Below, piece by piece: positions 31,384 through 39,405 of a stretch of 64,000 nt of DNA (its first letter is position 1; each line of letters opens with the position of its first letter). The stretch is from Arthrobacter sp. Marseille-P9274. Lineage in GTDB: Bacteria; Actinomycetota; Actinomycetes; Actinomycetales; Micrococcaceae. The notes below the pieces were generated by a model. That model was given only the letters and a program-made list of their open reading frames with translations, was not told the DNA's origin and made no database searches. The stretch lies in assembly GCF_946892675.1 (NCBI RefSeq), contig NZ_CAMPOV010000001.1:2578033-2642032 (forward strand), written 5' to 3'. The translations under genes were made by a program, and so were the position numbers.

Positions 31384-32778
31384 CTAGTGGTCCGGATCGG
31401 CGGAGCGGCCGTGCGCGGTGCCGGTGGCGAAGCCGAGCGTGACCGCTTGGGGTCCAGGCGGGCAGCATGCCGCTTCCTGTTCGGCGGCGGTAGCTGGAGT
31501 GGTGTCGCAGCTGCCGCCGAAGTCCGACGAGCAGACGCCTGTTTCGGGCAGGGCCAGCTGGACCCGGTCGGCGGAGTCGTGGTCGCCGGCGATGGCCGCG
31601 GCGATGGATCGCACCTGCTCGTATCCGGTGGCCAGCAGGAAGGTCGGCGCCCGGCCGTAGGACTTCATCCCGGCGATGTAGAAATCCTTGTCAGGGTGGG
31701 CGAGCAGTTTGGCCCCGTGCGGCGGGACGGTGCCGCAGCTGTGGAATTCCGGGTCGATCAGCGGCCCCAACGCGCGGGGCGCTTCGACGCCCGGATCCAG
31801 TTCCAGCCGGATTTCGCGCAGGGGGTCCAGGTCGGGGCGGAACCCGGTGGCCGGGATGAGCAGGTCCACGTTCAGTTCGGCATCCCCTTCGGGGGTCGAG
31901 CCGTGCACCAGCAGGTTGTCGCCGGTTTTGAAGCCGGTGATGGTGAAGGACGTGTGCAGGTCGACAATGCCGTCCTCGACCAGCCGGCGCAGCCGGGTGC
32001 CGAGCTGTCCGCGGGCGGGTAGGCCGTCCAGGTCTCCCCCGCCGTAGAGCCGGGTGACCGACGCTCCGCGGACGGCCCAGCTGATCCGGGTGCCGGGTTC
32101 GTTCTTGGCCAGTTGGCCCAACGCGAGCAGGGTGTTGGCGGCGGAGTGGCCGGCTCCGACGACAAGCACGTGCCGTCCGGCGAAGCGGGCGCGGTCGGCG
32201 CCGGTGACGTCGGGCAGGGGTGCGGTGATCAACCTGCGGGCGCGGGCGTCCACCTCGCCCGGCGCGGGCAGCCCGGCCTGTCCCAGCGGATTAGGCTGCT
32301 CCCATGTGCCGGAGGCATCGATGACGGCGCGCACACTGTGGTCGATCAGGGTTCCGTCCGCGGCTTCGACCCGGACCAGGAAGGGGCGCTCCTCGCGGCC
32401 CGTGGAGTGGGTCTTGTCCATGCCGACCCTGCTAACGGCGACCACGCGGGATGAGGTATGTAGAGCGGCGGCAACCTGCGGGAGCGCGGCCAGGGGTGCC
32501 ACGTAGCGCTCCATCAGGTCCGACCCGTAGGGCAGCGAGGTCAGCCGGGGCTCCTCCCAGCCGCTCGCTTCCAGCAGGCGGCGGGACGCGGCGTCAATGT
32601 TGAATCGCCAGGGCGAGAACAGGCGGATGTGTCCCCACGCACTGATCGCGGCGCCTGCCGCGGGGCCCGCCTCGAAGATCAGCGGAACGAGTCCGCGTTC
32701 AAGCAGGTGCGCGGCCGCCGCCAGGCCGACGGGACCGGCGCCGATCACGGCTACCGGCAGGCTGTTGTCCTCGGGCAT
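31384..32778 (-). CDS. Flavoprotein monooxygenase-like protein of the arsenic cluster (ArsO type)
   Basis: A 464-residue FAD/NAD(P)H oxidoreductase. FAD motif: VAVIGAGPVGLAAAAHLLER near residue 9. NADPH motif: VLVVGAGHSAANTLLALGQ near residue 205. An ATG-type strand, DLLIPATGFRPDL, follows. It resembles the ArsO flavoproteins encoded in many arsenic operons. The last 60 residues carry a Cys-rich tail with VCSSDFGGSCD and EAACCPPG, which could bind As(III). It diverges from arsR, and the shared region holds the candidate operator. The reaction on arsenic compounds is not settled for the family, so the role is inference from context. Confidence 0.75.
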   Translation of the reverse strand: MPEDNSLPVAVIGAGPVGLAAAAHLLERGLVPLIFEAGPAAGAAISAWGHIRLFSPWRFNIDAASRRLLEASGWEEPRLTSLPYGSDLMERYVAPLAALPQVAAALHTSSRVVAVSRVGMDKTHSTGREERPFLVRVEAADGTLIDHSVRAVIDASGTWEQPNPLGQAGLPAPGEVDARARRLITAPLPDVTGADRARFAGRHVLVVGAGHSAANTLLALGQLAKNEPGTRISWAVRGASVTRLYGGGDLDGLPARGQLGTRLRRLVEDGIVDLHTSFTITGFKTGDNLLVHGSTPEGDAELNVDLLIPATGFRPDLDPLREIRLELDPGVEAPRALGPLIDPEFHSCGTVPPHGAKLLAHPDKDFYIAGMKSYGRAPTFLLATGYEQVRSIAAAIAGDHDSADRVQLALPETGVCSSDFGGSCDTTPATAAEQEAACCPPGPQAVTLGFATGTAHGRSADPDH

Positions 32779-32829
32779 GGGGCCTCCTTCACGATTGATC
32801 CGTCAAAGGGATCACTCAGACCAGGTATC

Positions 32830-32900
32830 CATCGAAGAGTATCGATGTCTTGCTTGAGTATGGTCGCACATATCGACGCATGTCAATGTGTGGGCATAAT
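32830..32900. promoter_or_regulatory. arsR-arsO divergent operator region
   Basis: Two inverted repeats lie between the divergent genes. CATCGA-N6-TCGATG occupies 32830-32847. A longer imperfect repeat, CACATATCGA at 32867-32876 and TCAATGTGTG at 32883-32892, overlaps the arsR promoter. The -10 is CATAAT at 32895-32900, only six bases before the arsR ATG, so the arsR mRNA may be leaderless. Binding of ArsR here would block both genes. Confidence 0.55.
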
Positions 32901-32906
32901 GGGAGC

Positions 32907-33260
32907 ATGAACACCGCGCAATCGCTCCCGGTCCGCGTCCTCGACGCCTGCTCCTGCGGGCCGCTGACCGGGGAGGTTATGGGGGCCGAGGATGCACGGA
33001 AGTTCGCGCAACTGCTCAAGGCGCTGGCGGACCCGGCCCGGCTGCGGCTGATCTCCCTAATCGCCGCGCAGCCGGGTAACGAAGCGTGCGCGTGCGACCT
33101 GACCGAGCCCGTCGGGCTAGGCCAGCCGACAGTCTCCCACCACCTGAAGATCCTGGTCGAGGCCGGCATCCTGCACCGTGAGAAGCGCGGCGTCTGGGCC
33201 TACTACTCCATCATTCCCGGCGCCCTGGAACGGGCCGCCTCTGTCATCGCACCGCGGTAA
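32907..33260 (+). CDS. arsR: ArsR family arsenic-responsive repressor
   Basis: A 117-residue winged-helix metalloregulator. The recognition region is PTVSHHLKILVEAGILHREK. Two cysteine pairs are visible: DACSCGP near residue 11 and EACACDLTEP near residue 61. The second matches the classic As(III) site of ArsR in the DNA-binding helix; the first resembles the N-terminal cysteines used in other ArsR types. The ATG at 32907 is chosen because the operator and -10 lie directly upstream. It diverges from the flavoprotein gene and converges on the first arsenate reductase. Confidence 0.9.
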   Translation: MNTAQSLPVRVLDACSCGPLTGEVMGAEDARKFAQLLKALADPARLRLISLIAAQPGNEACACDLTEPVGLGQPTVSHHLKILVEAGILHREKRGVWAYYSIIPGALERAASVIAPR

Positions 33261-33333
33261 GCCTTGCACGACGGCACTCGGATCCTCCTGTGTGGCGGGC
33301 CGCTCCCGGCGGTTCCCTACGCGGCCGGGCGGG

Positions 33334-33996
33334 TCAGCGGTCGAGGATGTCGTTGAGCAGGCCCCGGATGCGCGTGTCGAGGTCGTCGCGGATGGCTCGG
33401 GCCTGTTCGACGGTTTTGCCGGCGGGGTCTTCGAGGTGCCAGTCCAGATAGCGCTTCCCGGCGTAGACGGGGCAGGAGTCCCCGCAGCCCATGGTGACGA
33501 CAACGTCCGCGGCGCGCACCACGTCATCGGTCAAGGGCTTGGGGAATTCCTCCTCCAGACCCAGCCCGATCTCCTGCATTGCGGCGACGGCCGATGGCTC
33601 CAGGTGCTCAATAGGCATCGATCCGGCGGAACGCACGTGTATCCGGCCCTGGGCATGATGGGCCAGCAGTGCCGCTGCCATTTGGGAGCGTCCGGCGTTA
33701 TGGACGCAGACGAACAGCACTTCGGGAACGTCTTTGGCCGCGAGCCCCTTGGACTGAGCCAGGGCAGTGAGCCGGTCCTTCGCGAAGCGGGACGTGATGG
33801 CCGGCAGGTGGGCCCTGATCTTCGCGCTGCGGGCCAGGCCCGTATAGGACTCGAAGACGTAGCGTTCGACGGTTTCCGGGGTGAAGACGCCCTGGAATCT
33901 GGTGGCTAGTTCCTCGCTGATCCGGTGCAAGACGTTCTGGTGCAAGACGTTATCGTCCTGCACCAGGCCCGGCAGGGGGCTGGTGGGCTCGACCAT
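33334..33996 (-). CDS. Arsenate reductase with N-terminal three-helix domain
   Basis: A 220-residue protein. Residues about 1-85 form a helical domain (LHRISEELATRFQGVFTPE and ALAQSKG) found in actinobacterial members. Residues about 90-220 are a low-molecular-weight phosphatase-type arsenate reductase: active-site loop [19 protein letters not shown], and the second redox cysteines in TMGCGDSCPVYAGKRYLDW. The CGDSC cysteines fit thioredoxin-coupled reduction, as in Staphylococcus ArsC, though some actinobacterial homologues use mycothiol. The ATG at 33996 follows AAGGAGG. Last gene of a minus-strand set with trxB and a second reductase. Confidence 0.88.
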   Translation of the reverse strand: MVEPTSPLPGLVQDDNVLHQNVLHRISEELATRFQGVFTPETVERYVFESYTGLARSAKIRAHLPAITSRFAKDRLTALAQSKGLAAKDVPEVLFVCVHNAGRSQMAAALLAHHAQGRIHVRSAGSMPIEHLEPSAVAAMQEIGLGLEEEFPKPLTDDVVRAADVVVTMGCGDSCPVYAGKRYLDWHLEDPAGKTVEQARAIRDDLDTRIRGLLNDILDR

Positions 33997-34021
33997 GGTG
34001 TTCCTCCTTAGCAGCACCTCT

Positions 34022-34996
34022 TCAGGCGTGGGTGGGTTCAGCGACGGCTGCCGCGGCGAGGCTGTCGGCGTCCTCGAGGGCGGCTAGATAGCGTTCGGCA
34101 TCCAAGGCCGCTGCGCAGCCGGTGCCCGCGGCGGTGATGGCCTGGCGGTAGCGGTGGTCCACGGCGTCGCCGCAGGCGAAGACGCCGTCGAGATTGGTGC
34201 AGGTGGTCGGGGAGTCAACCTTGATGTAGCCCTCGTCGTCGAGCTCGACCTGGCCCTTGACCAGGTCGGTGCGCGGCAGGTGGCCGATGGCCACGAAGAT
34301 GCCGGAGGCGGGCAGTTCGCGGGTGGCGCCGGTGACGGTGTCGCTGAGGGTGACGCCAGTGACCTTGGCATCGCCGTGGATGGCGGTGACTGTGCTGTTG
34401 TAGGCGAAGCGGATCTTCTCGTTGTCGCGGGCCCGCTGCGCCATGATCTTTGAGGCGCGCAGGGCGTCGCGGCGGACCACGACCGTGACGGTCTTGCCGA
34501 AGCGGGTCAGGAACAGCGCTTCTTCCATGGCGGAGTCCCCGCCGCCGACCACGATGATGTCCTGGTCCCGGAAGAAGAACCCGTCGCAGGTCGCGCACCA
34601 GGAGACGCCGTGGCCCGAGAGCATCTTCTCCTCCGGCAGGCCGAGCTCCTTGTAGGCGGAGCCGGTGGAGAGGATGACGGCCGGCGCCTCGTAGGTCTTG
34701 CCGGAACCGGTGGTGACGCGCTTGAGATGTCCGGTGAGCTCGACCTCGGTGGCGTCCTCGTATTCGATGACGGCACCGAACTTTTCGGCCTGCTTCTGCA
34801 GGCTTTCCATCAGCTCGGGGCCCTGAATGCCTTCGGGGAAGCCGGGGAAATTCTCGACTTCGGTGGTGTTCATCAGGGCACCGCCGGCGGTGACGGAACC
34901 GGCCAGGACGAGGGGTTTCAGGCCCGCGCGGGCGGCGTAGATGGCGGCAGTGTAACCGGAGGGGCCGGACCCGACGATGATGAGCTGTTCAGACAT
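34022..34996 (-). CDS. trxB: Thioredoxin reductase
   Basis: A 324-residue flavoprotein that passes electrons from NADPH to thioredoxin. FAD motif [20 protein letters not shown] near residue 5, redox-active WCATCDG near residue 134, NADPH motif [19 protein letters not shown], and C-terminal [21 protein letters not shown]. Placed between two arsenate reductase genes with gaps of about 25 bases, it probably supplies reducing power for arsenate reduction; thioredoxin reductases are known members of actinobacterial ars operons. A main housekeeping copy is likely elsewhere. Confidence 0.93.
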   Translation of the reverse strand: MSEQLIIVGSGPSGYTAAIYAARAGLKPLVLAGSVTAGGALMNTTEVENFPGFPEGIQGPELMESLQKQAEKFGAVIEYEDATEVELTGHLKRVTTGSGKTYEAPAVILSTGSAYKELGLPEEKMLSGHGVSWCATCDGFFFRDQDIIVVGGGDSAMEEALFLTRFGKTVTVVVRRDALRASKIMAQRARDNEKIRFAYNSTVTAIHGDAKVTGVTLSDTVTGATRELPASGIFVAIGHLPRTDLVKGQVELDDEGYIKVDSPTTCTNLDGVFACGDAVDHRYRQAITAAGTGCAAALDAERYLAALEDADSLAAAAVAEPTHA

Positions 34997-35022
34997 GGGA
35001 AATTCTTTCGGGAGGTAGCGGG

Positions 35023-35442
35023 TTACTTGGCGGGCAGGAGTTCGGAGATCAGGGTCTGGATGCGGCCCTTGATGTCGTCACGTATGGGGCGGACGGAGTC
35101 CACGCCCTTGCCGGCCGGGTCCTCGAGCACCCAGTCCTCGTAGCGCTTTCCCGGGAAGTACGGGCATTCGTCGCCGCAGCCCATCGTCACGACCACATCG
35201 GAGTCCTTGACCGCCTCGGTGGTCAGAACCTTGGGCAGTTCGGCGGAGATGTCGATGCCTTCTTCGCGCATGGCCTCGACGGCGGCGGGGTTGACCTGGT
35301 CCGCGGGCTGGGATCCAGCAGAGCGGACCTCGATGGCACCCTGGGCCAGGTGGGTGAGGTAGGCGGCGGCCATCTGGGAACGACCGGCGTTGTGCACGCA
35401 GACGAACAGGACGGACGGTTTCTTGACGGTCTCGGTAGTCAT
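35023..35442 (-). CDS. arsC: Arsenate reductase, thioredoxin-coupled type
   Basis: A 139-residue single-domain enzyme. The phosphatase-like loop is [19 protein letters not shown], and the redox cysteines are in [19 protein letters not shown]. It is close in sequence to the catalytic half of the longer reductase at 33334 but lacks the helical domain. It reduces arsenate to arsenite, which must then leave the cell. It lies 26 bases upstream of trxB on the same strand. Confidence 0.92.
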   Translation of the reverse strand: MTTETVKKPSVLFVCVHNAGRSQMAAAYLTHLAQGAIEVRSAGSQPADQVNPAAVEAMREEGIDISAELPKVLTTEAVKDSDVVVTMGCGDECPYFPGKRYEDWVLEDPAGKGVDSVRPIRDDIKGRIQTLISELLPAK

Positions 35443-35492
35443 GAAGGGATCCTTGGGTAGCGGGTCAGGTGGTGGGGGTCGGTTAGTGCGGG

Positions 35493-36176
35493 TCAGTTTG
35501 CGGCGGCGGGCGCGAGCAGCGGGGCGAGGTTCTCCACGCGGCGGTCCAGCTCCTCCAGTGCCAGGTCGAAGGCTTCCGGAGTGCCGGCGCGGATAGGATC
35601 CGGGATGGACCAGTGGACGTCGGTTTTCAGGTCCAGTTCCTCGTGCGCCCGGTCGCAGACGGTGATGATCAGGTCAGCGTCGCTGCGGACTTCGGCGACC
35701 TGCCGGGGTTTGACCCGGGGCAGTGGCAGATGATGCCGTTCTGCGGCCGCGATGGCTCCGGGCGCGATGCTGGCGGCCGGGTGGGTCCCGGCCGAGGCCG
35801 CGGGCACTTCGCTCGCCCGGCGCCACAGCGCAGCGGCCAAGTGGGAACGGGCGGAATTGGCAGTACAGACGAACAGCACACGGGCAGCCGGGCGTGCAGC
35901 CCCGGGGCGGAGGGCGTCCAGGACGCCGGGAACGATCTGCAGGTAGGTCCGCCGCCGGTCCCCTTCGGACCGGCTGCGGACAACCAGCCCCACGCCCTCG
36001 AGGACCTTCAGGTGGTGCGCCATCAGGTTCGACGGCATCGACAGCAGCCCTGCCAGCTCCGACGGCGAGGCGTCCCCCACCAGCAGCAGGTCGACAATCC
36101 GCAGCCGGGCCGGGTCGGCCAGGGCGGCGTGCAGGGCCACCCGCCGCCCCAGGCCGTCATTTAGCTCAGTTTCCAT
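35493..36176 (-). CDS. ArsR-type regulator fused to a low-molecular-weight phosphatase/arsenate reductase-like domain
   Basis: A 227-residue fusion. Residues about 1-95 are an ArsR winged helix (LADPARLRIVDLLLVG, SMPSNLMAHHLKVLEGVGLV). Residues about 97-227 are a phosphatase-type domain with the loop LFVCTANSARSHLAAALW and the distal DPI segment with Asp (IPDPIRAG). The CGDSC-like redox pair of the true reductases is replaced by TVCDRAHEE. The protein could therefore sense arsenate through its enzyme-like domain. It diverges from the aquaporin gene across a region with perfect palindromes. Confidence 0.85.
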   Translation of the reverse strand: METELNDGLGRRVALHAALADPARLRIVDLLLVGDASPSELAGLLSMPSNLMAHHLKVLEGVGLVVRSRSEGDRRRTYLQIVPGVLDALRPGAARPAARVLFVCTANSARSHLAAALWRRASEVPAASAGTHPAASIAPGAIAAAERHHLPLPRVKPRQVAEVRSDADLIITVCDRAHEELDLKTDVHWSIPDPIRAGTPEAFDLALEELDRRVENLAPLLAPAAAN

Positions 36177-36178
36177 TG

Positions 36179-36218
36179 AGTCAATTTTGACTGAGGCGCC
36201 TGGTTTCTGTCAATTTTG
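36179..36218. promoter_or_regulatory. ArsR-type palindrome and repeated half site
   Basis: A perfect palindrome, AGTCAATTTTGACT, occupies 36179-36192. The ten-base element GTCAATTTTG within it (36180-36189) recurs exactly at 36209-36218, 29 bases downstream, close to three helical turns. Both lie in the 46-base gap between the divergent fusion regulator and aquaporin genes, where an autoregulatory operator is expected. Confidence 0.65.
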
Positions 36219-36222
36219 TTCC

Positions 36223-36939
36223 ATGACAACTTCTGAAGCGGCGGTCGTGCCGTCCCTGAGCCGCCGCCTGTTCGCCGAGTTCCTGGGAACGGCAATGCTC
36301 GTAGCCATCGTGGTCGGCTCCGGCATCGCAGCCCAGAGCCTCTCGCCGAATGACGTCGGGCTGCAACTGCTGGAGAACTCCATTGCCACCACACTGGGTC
36401 TCGCCGTGCTGATCGTCGTGCTGGCACCGGTATCGGGGGCCCACTTCAATCCGGTGGTCTCACTGGCAGACTGGTTCCTCGGACGGCGCCATGCCCACGG
36501 GCTGACGCTGCCGGCTGCGGGCGCATACATCGTCGCTCAGGTGGCCGGCGGCATCGCCGGAGCAGTCCTGGCCAACCTGATGTTCGACATCCCGACCGCC
36601 ATTTCCACCAAGGATCGCATCGGAACCGGGGTCTTCGTCGCCGAGATCGTCGCCACAGCCGGACTCGTTGCGGTCATCTTCGCCCTGGTGCGCACCGGGC
36701 GGGCGGCGACGCTGGCCGGTCCGGCCGTGGGGGCCTACATCGGCGCCGCGTACTGGTTCACCAGCTCCACGTCCTTTGCCAACCCGGCCGTGACGGTCGG
36801 GCGCATCTTCAGCGACACCTTCGCCGGCATCGACCCCGGCTCCGTCCTGCCGTTCGTGCTGGCCCAACTCATCGGCGGCGCGGTGGGCGCCGCCGCCGTC
36901 CTGGTGCTCTACCGGATTCCGGCTGCGCGCACCCGCTGA
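36223..36939 (+). CDS. MIP family channel (aquaporin/AqpS-like)
   Basis: A 238-residue channel with six hydrophobic helices and two pore loops. The first has NPV (SGAHFNPVVSLADW) and the second NPA (SFANPAVTVGRIFSD). Aquaglyceroporins can pass uncharged arsenite; in Sinorhizobium AqpS works with ArsC, and some actinobacteria fuse an aquaporin to a phosphatase-type ArsC. Here the two functions are separate but divergently linked. As no ArsB or Acr3 pump is in the island, this channel is the likely exit for arsenite. The ATG at 36223 is chosen; no ribosome site is visible. Confidence 0.85.
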   Translation: MTTSEAAVVPSLSRRLFAEFLGTAMLVAIVVGSGIAAQSLSPNDVGLQLLENSIATTLGLAVLIVVLAPVSGAHFNPVVSLADWFLGRRHAHGLTLPAAGAYIVAQVAGGIAGAVLANLMFDIPTAISTKDRIGTGVFVAEIVATAGLVAVIFALVRTGRAATLAGPAVGAYIGAAYWFTSSTSFANPAVTVGRIFSDTFAGIDPGSVLPFVLAQLIGGAVGAAAVLVLYRIPAARTR

Positions 36940-37041
36940 TTCGCGCCGCCCGATTCCTCGCCCGGCTACCGCCGTCGGAATAACCGGGCGGGGCCCGGCC
37001 GTTGCCGCTTAGGAAGCCATCCGCAACCAAGGGAAACCCAC

Positions 37042-38115
37042 GTGAGCCTCTTTACTCCCCTGTCCGTCGGCGCCCTCGACCTGCCGAACCGCCTCGTTAT
37101 GGCCCCGCTGACCCGCCTGCGCTCCGGCAAGGACGGTGTGCCCGGCCCGCTGGTGGCCGAGCACTACCGGCAGCGCGCCTCGCTGGGCCTGATCGTGACC
37201 GAGGGAACGTACCCGAGCTTCGCCGGCCAGGCCTACGCGCACCAGCCCGGGCTGGTCACGGAGGAACAGATCGCGGGCTGGCGGCGCGTCGCCGAGGCGG
37301 TGCACGCCGACGGCGGACGCATCGTGGCGCAGGTGATGCATTCCGGCCGGGTCAGCCACCCGGCGACCAACGGCGGCCGCGACGTGGTGGCGCCCAGCGC
37401 CATCGCGATCGACGGCGAGACCCATACCTATGAGGGCAAGAAGCCCTACCCGGTCCCCCGCGCCCTGGACACGGACGAGCTGCCCGGCATCATCGATGAG
37501 TTCGTGCGGGCCTCGAGGAACGCCATCGACGCCGGGCTCGACGGCGTGGAGCTGCACTCCGCCAACGGGTACCTGCTGCATGAATTCCTGGCGCCGTCGT
37601 CCAACCAGCGGACCGATGCCTACGGAGGTTCCCCGAAGAACCGCGCCCGCCTCGTCGCGGAAGTAGCCGCCGCCGTCGTACAGGAAATTGGTGCGGACCG
37701 CGTTGGCATCCGTATCTCGCCCGAGCACAACGTCCAGGATGTGCTGGAGGCCGACCCGGAGGAAACCCGCGCCACCTACGCCGCATTGCTGGACCGGCTG
37801 GCGCCCCTGGGCCTGGCCTACCTGAGCATCCTGCACAAGGACCCCGCAGGCCCGCTGGTCCAGGACCTGCGCGCCCGCTTCGGCGGCGCGGTGCTGGTCA
37901 ACACCGGCTTCAGCGTGGTCACTACCCGCGAGGAAGCCCTCGCCATCCTCGACGACGGGCTGGCCGACGGCGTAGTGGTCGGCCGCCCGGCCCTCGCCAA
38001 CCCGGACCTGGTGCGCCGCTGGCAGGAGGACCGGCCGCTAAACACGCCGGATCCGAAGACGTTCTACACAGAGGGACCCTCCGGCTACACGGACTACCCC
38101 GCCCTGGCCAACTAG
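37042..38115 (+). CDS. Old yellow enzyme family alkene reductase (NADH:flavin oxidoreductase)
   Basis: A 357-residue FMN-dependent TIM-barrel enzyme that reduces activated C=C bonds, nitro compounds or similar electrophiles. Visible motifs are NRLVMAPLTRLRS at the N-terminus, VAQVMHSGRVSHP, GVELHSANGYLLHEFLAPSSNQRTDAYGGS (His and Asn of the substrate site lie in HSAN) and the C-terminal FMN segment GVVVGRPALANPDLVRRW. The GTG at 37042 follows AAGGGAAA. It stands alone after the arsenic island. Natural substrate unknown; many members serve in stress defence. Confidence 0.9.
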   Translation: MSLFTPLSVGALDLPNRLVMAPLTRLRSGKDGVPGPLVAEHYRQRASLGLIVTEGTYPSFAGQAYAHQPGLVTEEQIAGWRRVAEAVHADGGRIVAQVMHSGRVSHPATNGGRDVVAPSAIAIDGETHTYEGKKPYPVPRALDTDELPGIIDEFVRASRNAIDAGLDGVELHSANGYLLHEFLAPSSNQRTDAYGGSPKNRARLVAEVAAAVVQEIGADRVGIRISPEHNVQDVLEADPEETRATYAALLDRLAPLGLAYLSILHKDPAGPLVQDLRARFGGAVLVNTGFSVVTTREEALAILDDGLADGVVVGRPALANPDLVRRWQEDRPLNTPDPKTFYTEGPSGYTDYPALAN

Positions 38116-38343
38116 GCCGCCCGGTGCGCCGCCCCCCGCGGCGCACCTAAGCTGGCGGGATGCCCTTCCCCCGCCTGGTGGCAGCCCCGGCTCCGGACCA
38201 GCACGCTCAGCGCCGCCCTGACCTTCGGCGAACTTGCCCTGGCCACCGACGACCGCCATCCGGGACGACGGGAGGTAACCGGAGTACGGTGGAAGCACAA
38301 GTCCGCCCCGTGCGGCGGACGCTTCTGTTGGAGGACAGCAGCC
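38116..38343. other. Gene-poor stretch with no assignable gene
   Basis: Between the old yellow enzyme gene and the small acidic protein there are about 230 bases. One frame on the plus strand from about 38150 reads protein-like (LSAALTFGELALATDD and further) without a start or a recognisable family, so it may be a remnant. I see no strong promoter or hairpin apart from the ribosome site at the 3' end. Confidence 0.3.
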
Positions 38344-38490
38344 ATGGCACAACCAACAATCCCGCAGGAATTCGACCGCAGGCACAGCGAAGACGCCGTG
38401 GAGGGCGAGCCGGAGCAGTCCGTGCAGATGCCGCATCCGCACTCCCAAGACGCGGCAGAGGGCCCGGATATCGAGGAAGCCCCGCGGTAG
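38344..38490 (+). CDS. Small acidic hypothetical protein (48 aa)
   Basis: A short frame from ATG 38344 to TAG 38490, preceded by GGAGGACAGCAGCC, a good ribosome site. The product begins MAQPTIPQEFDRRHSEDAV and is strongly acidic, with a PHPHSQD segment and no hydrophobic core, so it is probably disordered. I do not recognise it. The strong ribosome site and the acid-rich codon pattern argue that it is real. Confidence 0.5.
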   Translation: MAQPTIPQEFDRRHSEDAVEGEPEQSVQMPHPHSQDAAEGPDIEEAPR

Positions 38491-38628
38491 GGCCTGTCTC
38501 TCGTCCTGGCCGGGTTGAAAGGAGCGGCAACCCAACTCCGGCCCGCAGTCTATGGCGAACTCAGCCAGACGGAAGGAGTCCTGTGCGTTGCAGCCAGGAC
38601 CCAGGCAACCGTGCGGCGCCGAAGCGGC

Positions 38629-39264
38629 TCAGGATCGGCCGGCCAGACCCAGCCCCGCGAGGACAGCGTCCACCCCGAAGAGGAACGCCTCGTCGTCGTT
38701 GTTTCGCTCCGCCCCTTCCGGCAGCAGGCCGGCGGCGGCGAGGTCGGCATGCGTCTGCTCCTCCGCCACCGAGCCCAGGATGCAGTGGGTCAGCGTGCGC
38801 GCGCCCCAGGCCGCGTGCTGCGCGCTCAGCCCCCCGCGCTCGAGCAGCCGGCGCAGGGTGCTGATGGCCGGGAGCGCCTCCGGGGTCATCGCCTGCGCCA
38901 GCGAGACGACATCCGCACCGTCCCGCACGGACAGCAGGGCCGACCGGATGTCCAGGGCCAGCTGCCGGACGGGCTCACGGCCGTCGCCGGAGGACCCGGC
39001 CCCCGGAGTGCCGACGGCGCCGACGGCGCCGACGGCCTGGTCGTCGAGGCCGTCGGGACGGCCGCCGTCCGGCTCCGGCACGGCGGCCAGGATCTGCGCG
39101 GCCAGCACGCCCAGCAGTTCCTGCTTGTTCTTGACGTGCCAGTACAGCGCCCCGGGCTGCACGCCGAGGTCGCGGGCGAGCCGCCGCATCGACAGGTCTG
39201 CCAGTCCGTAGCTGCGCAGGATCTCCATCGCCGCGTCCTCGATCTGCCGGCGGGTCAGCGCCAT
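38629..39264 (-). CDS. bioQ: TetR family regulator, probable BioQ biotin-operon repressor
   Basis: A TetR protein of about 211 residues from the ATG at 39264. The helix-turn-helix is LTRRQIEDAAMEILRSYGLA, then SMRRLARDLGVQPGALYWHV and NKQELLGVLAAQI. The ligand domain is helical with a Gly/Asp-rich loop in the middle. It diverges from bioB, and the gap contains two copies of TGAAC-N3-GTTCA, close to the TGAAC-N3-GTTAC sites reported for BioQ in Corynebacterium. The ATG at 39264 follows AGGAGG by five bases; an ATG at 39327 with its own AGGAG would add 21 residues. Confidence 0.82.
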   Translation of the reverse strand: MALTRRQIEDAAMEILRSYGLADLSMRRLARDLGVQPGALYWHVKNKQELLGVLAAQILAAVPEPDGGRPDGLDDQAVGAVGAVGTPGAGSSGDGREPVRQLALDIRSALLSVRDGADVVSLAQAMTPEALPAISTLRRLLERGGLSAQHAAWGARTLTHCILGSVAEEQTHADLAAAGLLPEGAERNNDDEAFLFGVDAVLAGLGLAGRS

Positions 39265-39341
39265 CGGGTCCTCCTGTTGGGTCGTATCCGCCGCAGCGGC
39301 GGGCTCCAGTCCATCATGCCGCGTCATATTCGCCCCGCTCC

Positions 39342-39405
39342 TGAACACTGTTCAATATTGTCTTGACACGGCCGCTGGCCCTTCCAATACTTGAACGGTG
39401 TTCAA
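39342..39405. promoter_or_regulatory. bioB promoter with two BioQ-type operators
   Basis: The bioB promoter is TTGACA at 39363-39368, a 17-base spacer and AATACT at 39386-39391. Operator 1, TGAACACTGTTCA, is at 39342-39354, upstream of the -35 and near the bioQ start of transcription. Operator 2, TTGAACGGTGTTCAA, is at 39391-39405 and covers the predicted start of transcription and the GTG start codon of bioB. The start codon coincides with the predicted +1, so the bioB mRNA is probably leaderless. Confidence 0.75.

Noticed and set aside
32779-36939. ArsB, Acr3 or ArsA in the arsenic cluster
   Set aside because: Every gene in the region is accounted for by other families; the only transporter-like protein is the aquaporin with NPV and NPA loops.
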